From assembly GCF_008704935.1 (NCBI RefSeq), contig NZ_CP023692.1, forward strand, positions 6,079,501-6,143,500: a stretch of 64,000 nt of DNA, given 5' to 3'. This document shows, piece after piece, positions 8,596 through 17,619 of this stretch (position 1 is its first letter; each line of letters starts with the position of its first letter). The notes under the pieces were generated by a model. That model was given only the letters and a program-made list of their open reading frames with translations, ran no database searches and had not been told where the DNA came from. Source of the DNA: Streptomyces vinaceus (GTDB taxonomy: Bacteria; Actinomycetota; Actinomycetes; Streptomycetales; Streptomycetaceae). The translations under genes were made by a program, and so were the position numbers.

Positions 8596-9831
8596 TCAGT
8601 ACCGGGACGGTTGCTGACCGGGGCCTGAACTATGCACGCCCGCTCGGTACTTGGGAATGCGCAGGGAGATCTTCATGCCCGCGCCCACGCCCGTCTCGAT
8701 CACCGGCCCGTAGGCGTCCCCGTACACCTGGCGGATCCGCTCGTCCACGTTCGTCAGCCCGATGCCCGACGAGGAGCCGCTGCGCTCGCCCGCCAGGATC
8801 CGGCGCAGCACGGCCGGATCCATACCGACCCCGTTGTCCTCGATGGTGATCAGGGCCTCCGCGCCCGCGTCCCGTGCGGCGATCGTGATCAGGCACTCCT
8901 CGGTGGAGTCCTCCAGCCCGTGCTTGACGGCGTTCTCCACCAGCGGCTGGAGGCACAGGAACGGCAGCGCCACCGGCAGCACCTCGGGCGCCACCTGGAG
9001 GGTCACCTTCAGCCGGTCCCCGAACCGGGCGCCGGCCAGCGCCAGGTACTGCTCGATGGAGCGCAGCTCCTCGGCGAGGGTGGTGAACTCGCCGTGCCGT
9101 CGGAAGGAGTAGCGCGTGAAGTCGGCGAACTCCAGCAGCAGGTCCCGGGCCCGCTCGGGGTCCGTGCGGACGAACGAGGCGATCGCGGCCAGGGAGTTGA
9201 AGATGAAGTGCGGGGAGATCTGCGCGCGCAGCGCCTTGATCTCCGCCTCCATCAGGCGGGTGCGCGAGCGGTCCAGCTCGGAGAGCTCCAGCTGTACGGA
9301 GACCCAGCGGGCCACCTCCGTCGCGGCCCGCACGAGCACCGCCGACTCCCTCGAACCGTAGGCCACGAGGGCGCCGAGCACCCCGTCCTCGCCGGTGAGC
9401 GGGGCGAACACCGCCCATTTCAGCGGGCAGTCGGGGCGGGTGCACTCGGTCCGCACGCTCATGCTCCGGCCGGAGTCCAGCATCACGGCGACCCGGGCCA
9501 TCGCCCGTCGCTGGTGGTGGTCGGCGCCCGGCCCGTCCCAGGCCAGGACGGACTGCCGGTCGGTGAGGCACAGGGCCTCCGTGCCCAGCAGCGAGCGCAG
9601 CCGTCTGGCGGCCTTGCGGGCGGCGTCCTCGGTGAGCCCGGCGCGCAGCGGGGGAGCGGCCAGCGAGGCGGTGTGCAGGGTGTGGAAGGTGGCCCGCTCC
9701 ACGGGGGTGCCCAGGTCCGGACCGCTCGCCCGTTCACCGCGGCGGGCGTGCCGGCGGCCGCCGGCCCAGCCCAGGCCCAGCAGCAGGGCCGCGCCGGCCA
9801 CGGCCAGCACCGTGAGCAGTGCTCCGGTCAT
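8596..9831 (-). CDS. LytS-type sensor histidine kinase
   Basis: A 411-residue kinase: one N-terminal membrane helix (MTGALLTVLAVAGAALLLGL), a GAF-like sensing region up to about residue 200, then the His_kinase (PF06580) block ALRAQISPHFIFNSLAAI with the phospho-accepting histidine. The ATPase part has PLVENAVKHGL (N box), DNGVGMD and GIGLTNVDERI. It lacks the multi-helix 5TM-LYT receptor of classical LytS. Its start overlaps the symporter stop by four bases (ATGA), so the two are translationally coupled. The likely partner is the LytTR regulator at 12136-13011, and the transported solute may be the signal. Confidence 0.88.
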   Translation of the reverse strand: MTGALLTVLAVAGAALLLGLGWAGGRRHARRGERASGPDLGTPVERATFHTLHTASLAAPPLRAGLTEDAARKAARRLRSLLGTEALCLTDRQSVLAWDGPGADHHQRRAMARVAVMLDSGRSMSVRTECTRPDCPLKWAVFAPLTGEDGVLGALVAYGSRESAVLVRAATEVARWVSVQLELSELDRSRTRLMEAEIKALRAQISPHFIFNSLAAIASFVRTDPERARDLLLEFADFTRYSFRRHGEFTTLAEELRSIEQYLALAGARFGDRLKVTLQVAPEVLPVALPFLCLQPLVENAVKHGLEDSTEECLITIAARDAGAEALITIEDNGVGMDPAVLRRILAGERSGSSSGIGLTNVDERIRQVYGDAYGPVIETGVGAGMKISLRIPKYRAGVHSSGPGQQPSRY

Positions 9832-11582
9832 GGAGCACCGCCCGCGCGGCCGCCCGGACCGGACGCGGAACCGGCCCCCGTCACGCTCTCCGGCAGGTGC
9901 AGCCGGGCCAGCGTCGCCGCCGTCCCCGCCGGGATCCGCGACCGGGTCGCCAGCGATACGAGCACCATCGTCAGGAAGCCCAGCGGCACCGACCACGCCG
10001 CGGGCCACGCCATCAGCGTGTGCACCCACCCGTCCGGCGGCAGCCCCGCCCGGGTCGCCAGCACCGCGCCCAGCGCCGCCCCGCCCCCGATGACCAGCCC
10101 GGCCACCGCGCCCGGCGGGGTCAGCCCGCGCCACCAGATGCCCAGCACCAGCAGCGGGCAGAAGGACGAGGCCGAGACCGCGAAGGCCAGCCCCACCGCG
10201 TCCGCCACCGGCACGTCCGACAGCAGCACGCTCCCGCCCAGCGGCACCAGCATCGCCACCAGCACCGCGATCCGGAACGTCCGTACCCCGCGCGTCGCCA
10301 GGACGTCCTGGTGCAGCACCCCGGCCACCGCCATGGTCAGCCCCGAGGCCGTCGACAGGAACGCGGCGAAGGCGCCCCCGGCCACCAGCGCCCCCAGCAG
10401 GTCCCCGAGCACCCCGCCCACCATCCGCTCCGGCAGCACCAGCACCGCCGCGTCGGCGTCGCCCGTCAGGGCGAGCTCCGGGGCGTAGGTCCGGCCCAGT
10501 ACCCCGTACACCGGCGGCAGCAGGTAGAAGCAGCCGAGCAGACCGAGCACCACCAGCGTGGTGCGCCGCGCGTCGCGGCCGTTCGGGCTCGTGTAGAAGC
10601 GCACCGCGACATGGGGCAGGCCCATCGTGCCGAGGAAGGTGGCCAGCACCAGCCCGTACGTCGCGTACAGGCCGAGCGCCGGCCGGCCCCCGCCCATCGG
10701 CTCCGACCAGCGTGCGGTGTCGCGCCGCGAGGTCGGCCGGGTCTGCGGAACCCTGGTGTCGGGGGCGAACTCCAGCCGCGCCCCCGCCCGTACCGCGTGC
10801 TCCCCGGGCTCCAGCGTCAGCGGGGCGGCGGTGTGGGCGCGCCCGTCGACCTGACCGGTGACCTTCAGCGGGAGCGGCGCGTCCAGGGAGATCCGTACGT
10901 CCTCGGCGAGCGTGACGGCGGTGTGCTCGCGGAAGACCGCCGGGGCGTCGAAGGAGGCGCGCGGCGCCCCGTCCCCGGCCCACGCGGCGAGCAGGAAGAA
11001 GGCGGGCACCAGCAGGGCGGTGAGCTTGAGCCAGTACTGGAAGGCCTGCACGAAGGTGATGCTCCGCATCCCTCCGGCCGCGACCGCCGCGACCACCACG
11101 AACGCGACGACCACCCCGCCCACCCAGTGCGGCGCCCCGGTCAGGATCTCCAGGGTCAGCCCGGCGCCCTGGAGTTGCGGCAGCAGGTACAGCCAGCCCA
11201 CCCCGACCACGAACAGCACCGAGACCCGGCGCACCGTCAGTGACTCCAGCCGGGCCTCGGCGAAGTCCGGCAGCGTGTACGCCCCCGAGCGCCGCAGCGG
11301 AGCCGCCACCAGCGCCAGCAGCACCAGGTACCCCGCCGTGTAGCCGACCGGGTACCAGAGCATCTCGGGCCCCTGGAGCATCACCAGTCCGGCCACCCCG
11401 AGGAAGGAGGCCGCGGAGAGGTACTCCCCGCTGATCGCCGCCGCGTTGAGCCGGGGCCCCACCGTCCGCGAGGCGACGTAGAAGTCGGAGGTCGTCCGCG
11501 ATATCCGCAGTCCCAGGGCCCCGACCAGCACCGTGACCAGGACGACGACGGTGACCGCGGTCAGCGCGTACGTCTGGTTCAA
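9828..11582 (-). CDS. Sodium:solute symporter family (ActP/MctC-like) transporter
   Basis: A 584-residue SSS-family transporter with about 13 membrane helices. It has the signature region SRTVGPRLNAAAISGEYLSA near residue 40, matching acetate/monocarboxylate symporters such as ActP and MctC. A hydrophilic insertion of about 100 residues (around 240-345) sits between two helices, longer than in ActP. The gene is the middle of a leftward block LytTR - small protein - symporter - LytS - LuxR. This fits a substrate-sensing circuit for an organic acid such as acetate, propionate or pyruvate; the substrate is inferred. Confidence 0.85.
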   Translation of the reverse strand: MNQTYALTAVTVVVLVTVLVGALGLRISRTTSDFYVASRTVGPRLNAAAISGEYLSAASFLGVAGLVMLQGPEMLWYPVGYTAGYLVLLALVAAPLRRSGAYTLPDFAEARLESLTVRRVSVLFVVGVGWLYLLPQLQGAGLTLEILTGAPHWVGGVVVAFVVVAAVAAGGMRSITFVQAFQYWLKLTALLVPAFFLLAAWAGDGAPRASFDAPAVFREHTAVTLAEDVRISLDAPLPLKVTGQVDGRAHTAAPLTLEPGEHAVRAGARLEFAPDTRVPQTRPTSRRDTARWSEPMGGGRPALGLYATYGLVLATFLGTMGLPHVAVRFYTSPNGRDARRTTLVVLGLLGCFYLLPPVYGVLGRTYAPELALTGDADAAVLVLPERMVGGVLGDLLGALVAGGAFAAFLSTASGLTMAVAGVLHQDVLATRGVRTFRIAVLVAMLVPLGGSVLLSDVPVADAVGLAFAVSASSFCPLLVLGIWWRGLTPPGAVAGLVIGGGAALGAVLATRAGLPPDGWVHTLMAWPAAWSVPLGFLTMVLVSLATRSRIPAGTAATLARLHLPESVTGAGSASGPGGRAGGAP

Positions 11583-11697
11583 GGCTCGGTCCTCATCGCC
11601 CGGGGGAGGGGGTACCGGAGTCTACGCAGGCCCCCGGACCCCGCAACAGACGCGAACCGGGCCGATGGTGACCCCTGCGACCGGCCGAAAAGGCGCG

Positions 11698-11973
11698 TCA
11701 GAGTGCGGGGTCGCGGTGCTCGGCGCAGTCGCGCAGCGCGATCTCCAGTTCCACGTACGAGTCCTCCGCGCGGCGGAAGGCCAGGGTCAGGGCCGCCTCG
11801 GCGCGGGGCGGGAGCTGCCGGCCGAGGCCCTCGTTGGCCTCGTACAGGACCTCGGCCCAGCGGGCGGCGGCGCTGCGCAGGCTCGCGAGCAGCCGCTCGG
11901 CCTCGGCGGGGCCGGCGGGCGGGGTCCGGGGCAGTACGGCCAGGGCGTCGAGCAGCGCCTGGATCTCCGCCAT
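11698..11973 (-). CDS. Small conserved-looking hypothetical protein in the LytTR/symporter block
   Basis: A 91-residue, helix-rich, acidic protein (MAEIQALLDALAVL...), with no membrane segment, signal or known motif that I recognise. The ATG at 11973 follows a purine-rich GAGCGGGGGG site; a longer in-frame start exists at 12084 but adds a proline-rich unlikely leader. It lies between the response regulator and the symporter in the same direction, so it may be part of the operon. Confidence 0.6.
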   Translation of the reverse strand: MAEIQALLDALAVLPRTPPAGPAEAERLLASLRSAAARWAEVLYEANEGLGRQLPPRAEAALTLAFRRAEDSYVELEIALRDCAEHRDPAL

Positions 11974-12135
11974 ACGCACCCCCCGCTCTTTCCCGGCGGC
12001 TCCACCATAGGTCCGGGGCGGCTCGGCGGCGGGCGGCGGCGGCCGCCCTGCGACCGACGGCGGCAGCGGGGCGCCGTACGTCACCTCCGGTGCGACGAAC
12101 GGCTCCGGCGCGCGCCGGACGGTCGGCGGCCGGTG

Positions 12136-13011
12136 CTATCCGGTCGCCTGGCGCATCAGGAGGTCCCGCAGCTGGCGGGCGTGGCGGCGGCTGACCTGGA
12201 GCTCGGCCGATCCGACCCGGACGCTGGTGGTGCCGGCGTCCAGCCGGAGCTCGTCGATGCGGCCCAGCGCCACCAGGTGGCGGCGGTGGATGCGGACGAA
12301 CCCGCGGGCCGCCCAGCGCTCCTCCAGCGTGGAGAGGGGGATGCGGACCAGGTGGCTGCCCTCGTCCGTGTGCAGCCGGGCGTAGTCGCCCTGGGCCTCG
12401 ACGTACGCGATGTCGGCGATCGCCACGAACCGGGTGACGCCGCCGAGCTCGACCGCGATCTGGTCGGCGGTCCGGTCGGCGACGGTCACCTCGGGGGTGG
12501 GGCGGCGCTGCGGCGGGACGGAGGGTCCGGGGAGGACGGCCGCACCGGGCGGGCCGGCCGGAGCGCCCGTACGGGGGGTCCCGGCCGCTTGCGCCGGTTC
12601 GGGCGGCTGTACGGCGGAGCGGCCGAGCTGGGCGCAGGCCCGCCGGACGGCCTCGGCCAGCCGTTCGGGGCGTACGGGCTTGAGTACGTAGTCCACCGCC
12701 TTGAGGTCGAAGGCCTGGACGGCGAACCCCTCGTGGGCGGTGACGAACACGATCAGCGGCGGCCGTGCGAACCCGGCCAGCAGCTTGGCGATGTCGAGAC
12801 CGGTCAGCCCCGCCATGTGGATGTCGAGGAAGACGACGTCGATGCCGTCGGCGCCCTCGGGGCCGCTCTCCAGTGCCCGGGTTATCCGCCGCAATGCCTC
12901 GGTGGCGTCCGAGGCGCCCTCGGCGCTGAGCACCCGGGGGTCGGAGCGCAGCAGGTAGAGGAGCTCCTCAAGGAGCGGCTTCTCGTCGTCGACGGCCAGT
13001 ACGCGCAGCAT
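12136..13011 (-). CDS. LytTR-family response regulator
   Basis: A 291-residue protein. The receiver domain (1-125) has acidic pocket VDDE, phospho-acceptor D63 in VVFLDIHMAG, the conserved threonine in FVTAHEG and lysine in YVLKPVRP. A 50-residue proline-rich linker follows, then a LytTR DNA-binding domain (about 185-285) with IAYVEAQGDYARLHT and FVRIHRRHLVAL. LytTR proteins bind direct repeats upstream of targets and commonly pair with LytS kinases. The symporter downstream in the same direction is the obvious candidate target. Confidence 0.9.
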   Translation of the reverse strand: MLRVLAVDDEKPLLEELLYLLRSDPRVLSAEGASDATEALRRITRALESGPEGADGIDVVFLDIHMAGLTGLDIAKLLAGFARPPLIVFVTAHEGFAVQAFDLKAVDYVLKPVRPERLAEAVRRACAQLGRSAVQPPEPAQAAGTPRTGAPAGPPGAAVLPGPSVPPQRRPTPEVTVADRTADQIAVELGGVTRFVAIADIAYVEAQGDYARLHTDEGSHLVRIPLSTLEERWAARGFVRIHRRHLVALGRIDELRLDAGTTSVRVGSAELQVSRRHARQLRDLLMRQATG

Positions 13012-13070
13012 GCGGTGGAGTGTATGGACGAGCGCGCCGGGGCGGAACGGTGCGCGGCCCGCCTGCCGAC

Positions 13071-13167
13071 GGGGGGAGAGGGGGAGGCAGGGGGCCGCGC
13101 GGTTCCGGATGTGGGGGGTGAGGGGGGAGAGGTTGGGGGGAGGAGGGGACGGGGGAGGACGGCGGGG
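13071..13167 (+). repeat. G-tract region with G-quadruplex potential
   Basis: Nine runs of four or more G lie on the plus strand within 97 bases (for example at 13071-13076, 13113-13118, 13122-13127, 13135-13140 and 13151-13155), separated by short linkers. The region fills the space between the lipoprotein stop (13172) and the LytTR start (13011). Transcripts of the minus strand would be C-rich here. It could act as a polymerase pause or terminator, or fold as DNA. Confidence 0.75.
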
Positions 13168-13171
13168 CGGA

Positions 13172-14131
13172 TCAGGAGGTGGTGATCAGCTTGCCGTCGG
13201 GGGCCACCGCGTACCAGGTGCCGCCGACGCCCTGGCCGTTGATGTCGCCGGCCTTCTTGTCACCCGTGAAGGTGTAGACGGGCCAGCAGTCGATGGCCTG
13301 CTGCTTCTTGCCGTCGGGGCGGTCCAGGACCGAGTAGCCCTTCTCCACGATGCCCTTGGCGTTGGCCTTGTCCACCGGGGGCACCACGGGCCACTTGGCC
13401 ACGCAGTCGCCGGTGCAGTTGGAGGCCATCGGCCAGGCGGTGTCCTTCTTGAAGCGGTAGACCGTCATCCCGTTGCCGTCGACGATGTGCTCGCCCAGCT
13501 TGGGGTCCTTGGCCACGGTCAGCGCGCCCGTGGCCTGGCCCGCACCGGCCGGCGCGGCGGCCGCCTTCGCGGCCTTCTTGCCGTCGGGGGCGAAGGCGAA
13601 CCAGGTGCCGCCGACGCCCTGACCGTTGGTCTCGCCCGCCTTGGTGTCCTTGGCGTAGCGGTACACCGGCCAGCCGGCCACCGTCAGCTGCTTGCTGCCG
13701 TCGGTGCGCACGACCTCGCCCAGCAGCGCCGGGTCCATGCCCGCCGCGGCGGTGGCCTCGCCCGCCGGCACCGCGGGCCAGGCCTTCGCGCAGTCCCCGT
13801 CGCAGTTGGACTTCGGCGGCTTGGCGGTGTCCTTGTCGAAGCGGTAGAGGGTGAACCCGGCGTTGTCGGTGAGGAGGGAGCCGAGCTGCTCGTTCTGGGC
13901 GACCGCGAGCTGCCCGGCGGCCTTGGCGCCGGCGCCCTCGGCGCCGCCCGAGGCGTCGGCGCTGCCCGAGCCGTAGTCGGAGCCGTAGTCGCCGGCACCG
14001 GAGGCGGGAGCCACGGACGCGGCCCCGGCCGGCTTCGCGTTGCCCGCCTTGTCGTCCCCGCCGCAGGCGGTCGCCGTCAGGGCGACGACGACCGCGACGG
14101 CGGCCAGGGTGGTTCCGCGCTTGATGCCCAT
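13172..14131 (-). CDS. Lipoprotein with two secreted-repeat (PF03640-type) domains
   Basis: A 319-residue lipoprotein. The signal peptide MGIKRGTTLAAVAVVVALTA ends in a lipobox-like LTATAC, so it is probably anchored outside the membrane. After a Gly/Ser/Ala linker come two copies of the short 'secreted repeat of unknown function' module. Each has a Leu-Tyr-Arg-Phe strand, a CxGDC cysteine pair (SNCDGDCAKAWPAVP and SNCTGDCVAKWPVVP), a W-P-V-Y segment, and a final NGQGVGGTW(F/Y)A block. The ATG at 14131 was preferred over an upstream GTG because it gives a clean signal peptide. Function is unknown; redox or ligand-binding roles have been suggested for the family. Confidence 0.85.
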   Translation of the reverse strand: MGIKRGTTLAAVAVVVALTATACGGDDKAGNAKPAGAASVAPASGAGDYGSDYGSGSADASGGAEGAGAKAAGQLAVAQNEQLGSLLTDNAGFTLYRFDKDTAKPPKSNCDGDCAKAWPAVPAGEATAAAGMDPALLGEVVRTDGSKQLTVAGWPVYRYAKDTKAGETNGQGVGGTWFAFAPDGKKAAKAAAAPAGAGQATGALTVAKDPKLGEHIVDGNGMTVYRFKKDTAWPMASNCTGDCVAKWPVVPPVDKANAKGIVEKGYSVLDRPDGKKQQAIDCWPVYTFTGDKKAGDINGQGVGGTWYAVAPDGKLITTS

Positions 14132-14256
14132 CTTGATCTCTCCCACGTGTGGTGTCTCCGTGCCCGCCGCGCCGTTCCCGGTGCGTCGGCAACTGTGCTC
14201 AGGACACGCCCTGTCGGGGTCGATCCGTTCAAGCGGATTCCTGTGGGCTGTTTCAC

Positions 14257-15270
14257 TCACCCGGAACCGAACCCGGAGCGCCGCAGAGCCGTGACCACAG
14301 CAAGGCCCAGCACCCGGTGTCCGGAGTCGTTGGGGTGCAGTCCGTCCTCCAGGTGCTCGGGACCCAGCAGGTCACGGCCCGGGAGCAGGGCGAGGCGGTC
14401 GTCCCCGGCGGCGATCCGGTCGCGGACGGCCCGCTCCATCGCGTCCCGCAGGGCGCCGAGGGTGGCGCCGAGCCGGTTCGGGGTGCGCTCGGCGTCGGGC
14501 CGCAGCAAGGGGGAGACCAGCAGCAGCGGGGTCCGCGGATGCCCCTGGCGGACCAGGTCGAGGAACGCCCGGGTGGTCTCGTACAGCAGTGGTACCGAAA
14601 AGGGCACGCGGGACCAGCAGTTGGTGCCGAACGCGAGGGTGAGGACATCGGCGGGCAGGCCCGCGATCTGCTCGGCGGTGGCGAGCTCGCCGCGGGCGGC
14701 GCCCGCGTACCCGAGGTTGACCGTGTCCCAGCCCAGCGCCCGGCCGGCGACCGCGGGCCAGCCGTGGGCGGGCCGGGTCGACCACCAGCCCTCGGTGATC
14801 GAATCACCGTGCACCACCCAGCGCGGGGCGGGCGGGGCCGGGGCCACCGTGCCGCCGATCCCGCGCAGGCCGAGGATCAGCGGGGACTGCCCCTCGGGCG
14901 GATGGAGGGTGAACGGTCCGGCCCCGCCGGGCAGTTCGATCCGTACGACGGCCTCGGCGGCCGGCTCGGTCCAGACCTCGCGGACGACCCCGTGCCGGTC
15001 CCACAGGGCGAAGCAGTGCGCGAGGTCGCGCAGGGCGTCGGTGGGGCCGGGCACGGTCGCCCGGTAACGGATCTCCACGGCCCGCGCCGCCTGCGCGGTG
15101 AACTCCAGACGCACCCCTATCGGGAGCGTGGCCCGCTCCCCGGTGTCCCAGGGCAACCGCATGGCGTCCTCCGGGTCGGCCCGCACCGGGCGCCCCTTGT
15201 CCAGCCAGGCGACCCCGCGCAGGAACGGGCCCGGGTCCAGCCAGTGCGGGGCCTTGCTGTCGGCGTTCAC
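14257..15270 (-). CDS. SGNH/GDSL-family hydrolase
   Basis: A 337-residue hydrolase. An N-terminal beta-rich jelly-roll-like region (about 1-165) is followed by an SGNH esterase core: block I VVHGDSITEG with the catalytic serine, block II NLGYAGAARG, block III FGTNCW, and block V DGLHPNDSGH with the Asp and His. No signal peptide is seen with the GTG start at 15270. It probably removes acyl groups from a sugar or similar ester, but the substrate is unknown. It diverges from the amino-acid permease across a 330-base region. Confidence 0.85.
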   Translation of the reverse strand: MNADSKAPHWLDPGPFLRGVAWLDKGRPVRADPEDAMRLPWDTGERATLPIGVRLEFTAQAARAVEIRYRATVPGPTDALRDLAHCFALWDRHGVVREVWTEPAAEAVVRIELPGGAGPFTLHPPEGQSPLILGLRGIGGTVAPAPPAPRWVVHGDSITEGWWSTRPAHGWPAVAGRALGWDTVNLGYAGAARGELATAEQIAGLPADVLTLAFGTNCWSRVPFSVPLLYETTRAFLDLVRQGHPRTPLLLVSPLLRPDAERTPNRLGATLGALRDAMERAVRDRIAAGDDRLALLPGRDLLGPEHLEDGLHPNDSGHRVLGLAVVTALRRSGFGSG

Positions 15271-15600
15271 GGTGCGACTCCGATCGTCGGTCCGGGCGGC
15301 ATGCTGCGTCACATCTGACGAGGTGTCAACGAAGCGGGTCAGGGGGGCTGCGCATTGATCGATCATCCGTGCGCAACAAAGGACCATCCAGGACAGATCC
15401 GCGCAACGATCGTGCGCCAATGTGCAAGGATGGTGCATTACGGGCGGTATCACTCAGCTCGTAGGCTCACTCGCTGTACGTGGAGTGGCGCGGACCGCCT
15501 GCTCGGCGGTCCCCCATGCCCAGGCTCCTTGTCTGTGTCCTGCCCCGGACCGCTGCGGTCGATGCCTCAGTCCCCATCCGCAGTGTCAAAGGAGTCCCCC
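15271..15600. promoter_or_regulatory. Divergent promoter region with repeated GCGCAAC motifs
   Basis: This 330-base gap separates the SGNH hydrolase and the permease. GCGCAAC occurs at 15371-15377 (followed by AAA) and 15401-15407 (followed by GATCGTGCGC, a near-palindrome centred on CGATCG). Related half-motifs lie at 15349-15355 (TGCGCAT), 15413-15419 (TGCGCCA) and 15421-15426 (TGTGCA). The same core recurs upstream of davA. The motifs are about 195-230 bases before the permease start. They are candidate binding sites for the adjacent AsnC-family regulator. Confidence 0.5.
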
Positions 15601-17073
15601 GTGCTCGAAACCGGCCAGGCGCCACCGCTCACCTCCGGGCCCCGCAAGCCCGTGAACCCCCTGCTGCGCCGCAAGCCGGTCGAGCAGATGGTCGCCGAGG
15701 GCGGTCAGGGCGAGGGCGGCTCCCTGCGCCGCTCGCTCACCATGTGGCAGCTGACCATGATCAGCATCGGCGCCACCCTGGGCACCGGCATCTTCGTCGT
15801 CCTCGGCGAGGCGGCCCCCAAGGCCGGCCCGGCCGTCACGATCTCCTTCGTCATCGCGGGCCTGACCGCCCTCTTCTCGGCCCTCTCCTACGCGGAGCTC
15901 GCCGGATCGGTGCCGGTCTCCGGCTCCTCGTACTCGTACTCGTACGTGACCATGGGCGAGTTCATCGCCTGGATCTGCGGCTGGTGCCTGGTCCTGGAGT
16001 ACGCCGTCTCCGTCTCGGCCGTGGCCGTCGGCTGGGGCCAGTACCTGAACGAGCTCCTCGACGGGACCATAGGCGTCACGCTCCCCGAGAAGCTCTCCGC
16101 CGCCCCGCTGGGCGAAGGCGGCTGGATCAACCTGCCGTCCCTGGTCGTCGTCCTGCTCGCCATGGTCTTCCTGCTCCGCGGCGCCAAGGAGAGCGCCCGG
16201 ATCAACACGATCATGGTCGTCGTCAAGATCGTCACGCTGGTGCTCTTCATCGGCATCGGCGTCATGGGCATCAAGTCCGGCAACTACGCCCCGCTGGCCC
16301 CGCTCGGCGTCACCGGCATCAGCGCCGCCGCCTCCACGCTCTTCTTCTCGTACATCGGTTTCGACGCCGCCTCCACCGCCGGTGAGGAAGCCAAGAACCC
16401 GAAGAAGGACCTGCCCCGCGCGATCATGCTCTCGCTGGGCATCGTCACCGTCCTGTACTGCCTCGTCGCCTTCGTCGCCGTCGGCGCCCTGCCCTGGAAG
16501 GACTTCGAGGGCACCGAGGCCGCGCTGGCCCAGATCATGACCAACGTCACCGGTGACAGCTTCTGGGGCGTCGTCCTCGCCGCCGGCGCCGTCGTCGCCA
16601 TCGCCTCCGTCGTCTTCGCCGTCCTCTACGGACAGACCCGCATCCTCTTCGCGATGTCCCGCGACGGCCTCGTCCCCAAGGTCTTCGCCAAGGTCGACGC
16701 CAAGACCGGCGCCCCCCGCGCCAACGTGCTGATCGTCTCCCTCTTCTGCGGCGCGCTCGCGGCGTTCATCCCCCTGGGTGAGCTGGCCAACGCGACCAGC
16801 ATCGGCACGCTCTTCGCCTTCGCCCTCGTCAACATCGCGGTCGTGATCCTGCGCCGCACCAAGCCCGACATGCCGCGCACCTTCAAGGTGGCGCTCTTCC
16901 CGGTCACGCCGATCCTGGGCTTCCTCGCCTGCGGCTACATGATGTACAGCCTGCCGGTCGCCACGTGGGTCGCTTTCGGTGTCTGGATGGCCGTCGGCCT
17001 CGTGGTCTACTTCCTGTACGGCATCCGCCGCTCCCGACTGGCCACGGAAGAAGTGGCCACAGCAGAAAAGTGA
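15601..17073 (+). CDS. APC-superfamily (cationic amino-acid transporter-type) permease
   Basis: A 490-residue permease with about 12-13 membrane helices, preceded by a 45-residue cytoplasmic tail containing LLRRKPVEQM. That tail start is typical of the CAT branch. Helix 1 carries MISIGATLGTGIFVVLGEAA, and FFSYIGFDAASTAGEEAKNPKKDLP marks the middle loop. CAT members move lysine, arginine or related amino acids. GTG at 15601 follows AAAGGAG. The AsnC regulator begins 10 bases downstream, probably in one operon. Together with davAB it suggests lysine import. Confidence 0.85.
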   Translation: MLETGQAPPLTSGPRKPVNPLLRRKPVEQMVAEGGQGEGGSLRRSLTMWQLTMISIGATLGTGIFVVLGEAAPKAGPAVTISFVIAGLTALFSALSYAELAGSVPVSGSSYSYSYVTMGEFIAWICGWCLVLEYAVSVSAVAVGWGQYLNELLDGTIGVTLPEKLSAAPLGEGGWINLPSLVVVLLAMVFLLRGAKESARINTIMVVVKIVTLVLFIGIGVMGIKSGNYAPLAPLGVTGISAAASTLFFSYIGFDAASTAGEEAKNPKKDLPRAIMLSLGIVTVLYCLVAFVAVGALPWKDFEGTEAALAQIMTNVTGDSFWGVVLAAGAVVAIASVVFAVLYGQTRILFAMSRDGLVPKVFAKVDAKTGAPRANVLIVSLFCGALAAFIPLGELANATSIGTLFAFALVNIAVVILRRTKPDMPRTFKVALFPVTPILGFLACGYMMYSLPVATWVAFGVWMAVGLVVYFLYGIRRSRLATEEVATAEK

Positions 17074-17083
17074 TCCACCCGCA

Positions 17084-17539
17084 GTGCGACTGAACGATCT
17101 CGACGAACGCATCGTGCACGCCCTCGCCGAGGACGCCCGCCGCTCCTACGCCGACATCGGCTCCGAGGTCGGGCTCTCGGCCCCCGCCGTGAAGCGTCGC
17201 GTGGACCGGCTGCGGGCGGAGGGGGCCATCACCGGCTTCACCGTCCGCGTCGACCCCGCCGCCATGGGCTGGGAGACCGAGGGCTTCATCGAGATCTACT
17301 GCCGCCACAACACCTCGCCGGACGACATCCGGCGGGGGCTGGAGCGGTACCCCGAGGTGGTGTCAGCGTCGACCGTCACCGGCGACGCGGACGCCCTCGT
17401 CCAGGTCTTCGCCTCCGACATGCGGCACTTCGAGCGGGTGCTGGAGCGCATCGCGGGCGAGCCGTTCGTGGAGCGCACCAAGTCGGTCCTGGTCCTCTCC
17501 CCGCTGCTGCGCCGCTTCACCTCGGGAGCCCCGGCCTGA
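17084..17539 (+). CDS. Lrp/AsnC-family transcriptional regulator
   Basis: A 151-residue protein with an N-terminal winged helix-turn-helix (LNDLDERIVHALAEDARRSY, then LSAPAVKRRVDRLRAEGAI). The C-terminal RAM ligand-binding domain contains VVSASTVTGDADALVQVFAS. It is 10 bases after the permease gene and is likely its regulator, responding to an amino acid effector. The GTG start at 17084 is chosen because it gives the canonical N-terminus. Repeated GCGCAAC motifs upstream of the permease and of davA are proposed targets. Confidence 0.9.
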   Translation: MRLNDLDERIVHALAEDARRSYADIGSEVGLSAPAVKRRVDRLRAEGAITGFTVRVDPAAMGWETEGFIEIYCRHNTSPDDIRRGLERYPEVVSASTVTGDADALVQVFASDMRHFERVLERIAGEPFVERTKSVLVLSPLLRRFTSGAPA

Positions 17540-17559
17540 CCGCCGCCCCTCGAACACCG

Positions 17560-17592
17560 CTGCGCCCCGGCATTCCGCATGCCGGGGCGCAG
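17560..17592. terminator. Bidirectional hairpin terminator between AsnC and WhiB-type genes
   Basis: A perfect 14-bp inverted repeat (17560-17573 and 17579-17592) with a 5-base loop lies between two convergent genes, 20 bases after the AsnC stop and 27 bases before the WhiB-family stop on the other strand. Confidence 0.8.
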
Positions 17593-17619
17593 TCGCGTCC
17601 GGGGTCCTACGGGTGGCGT

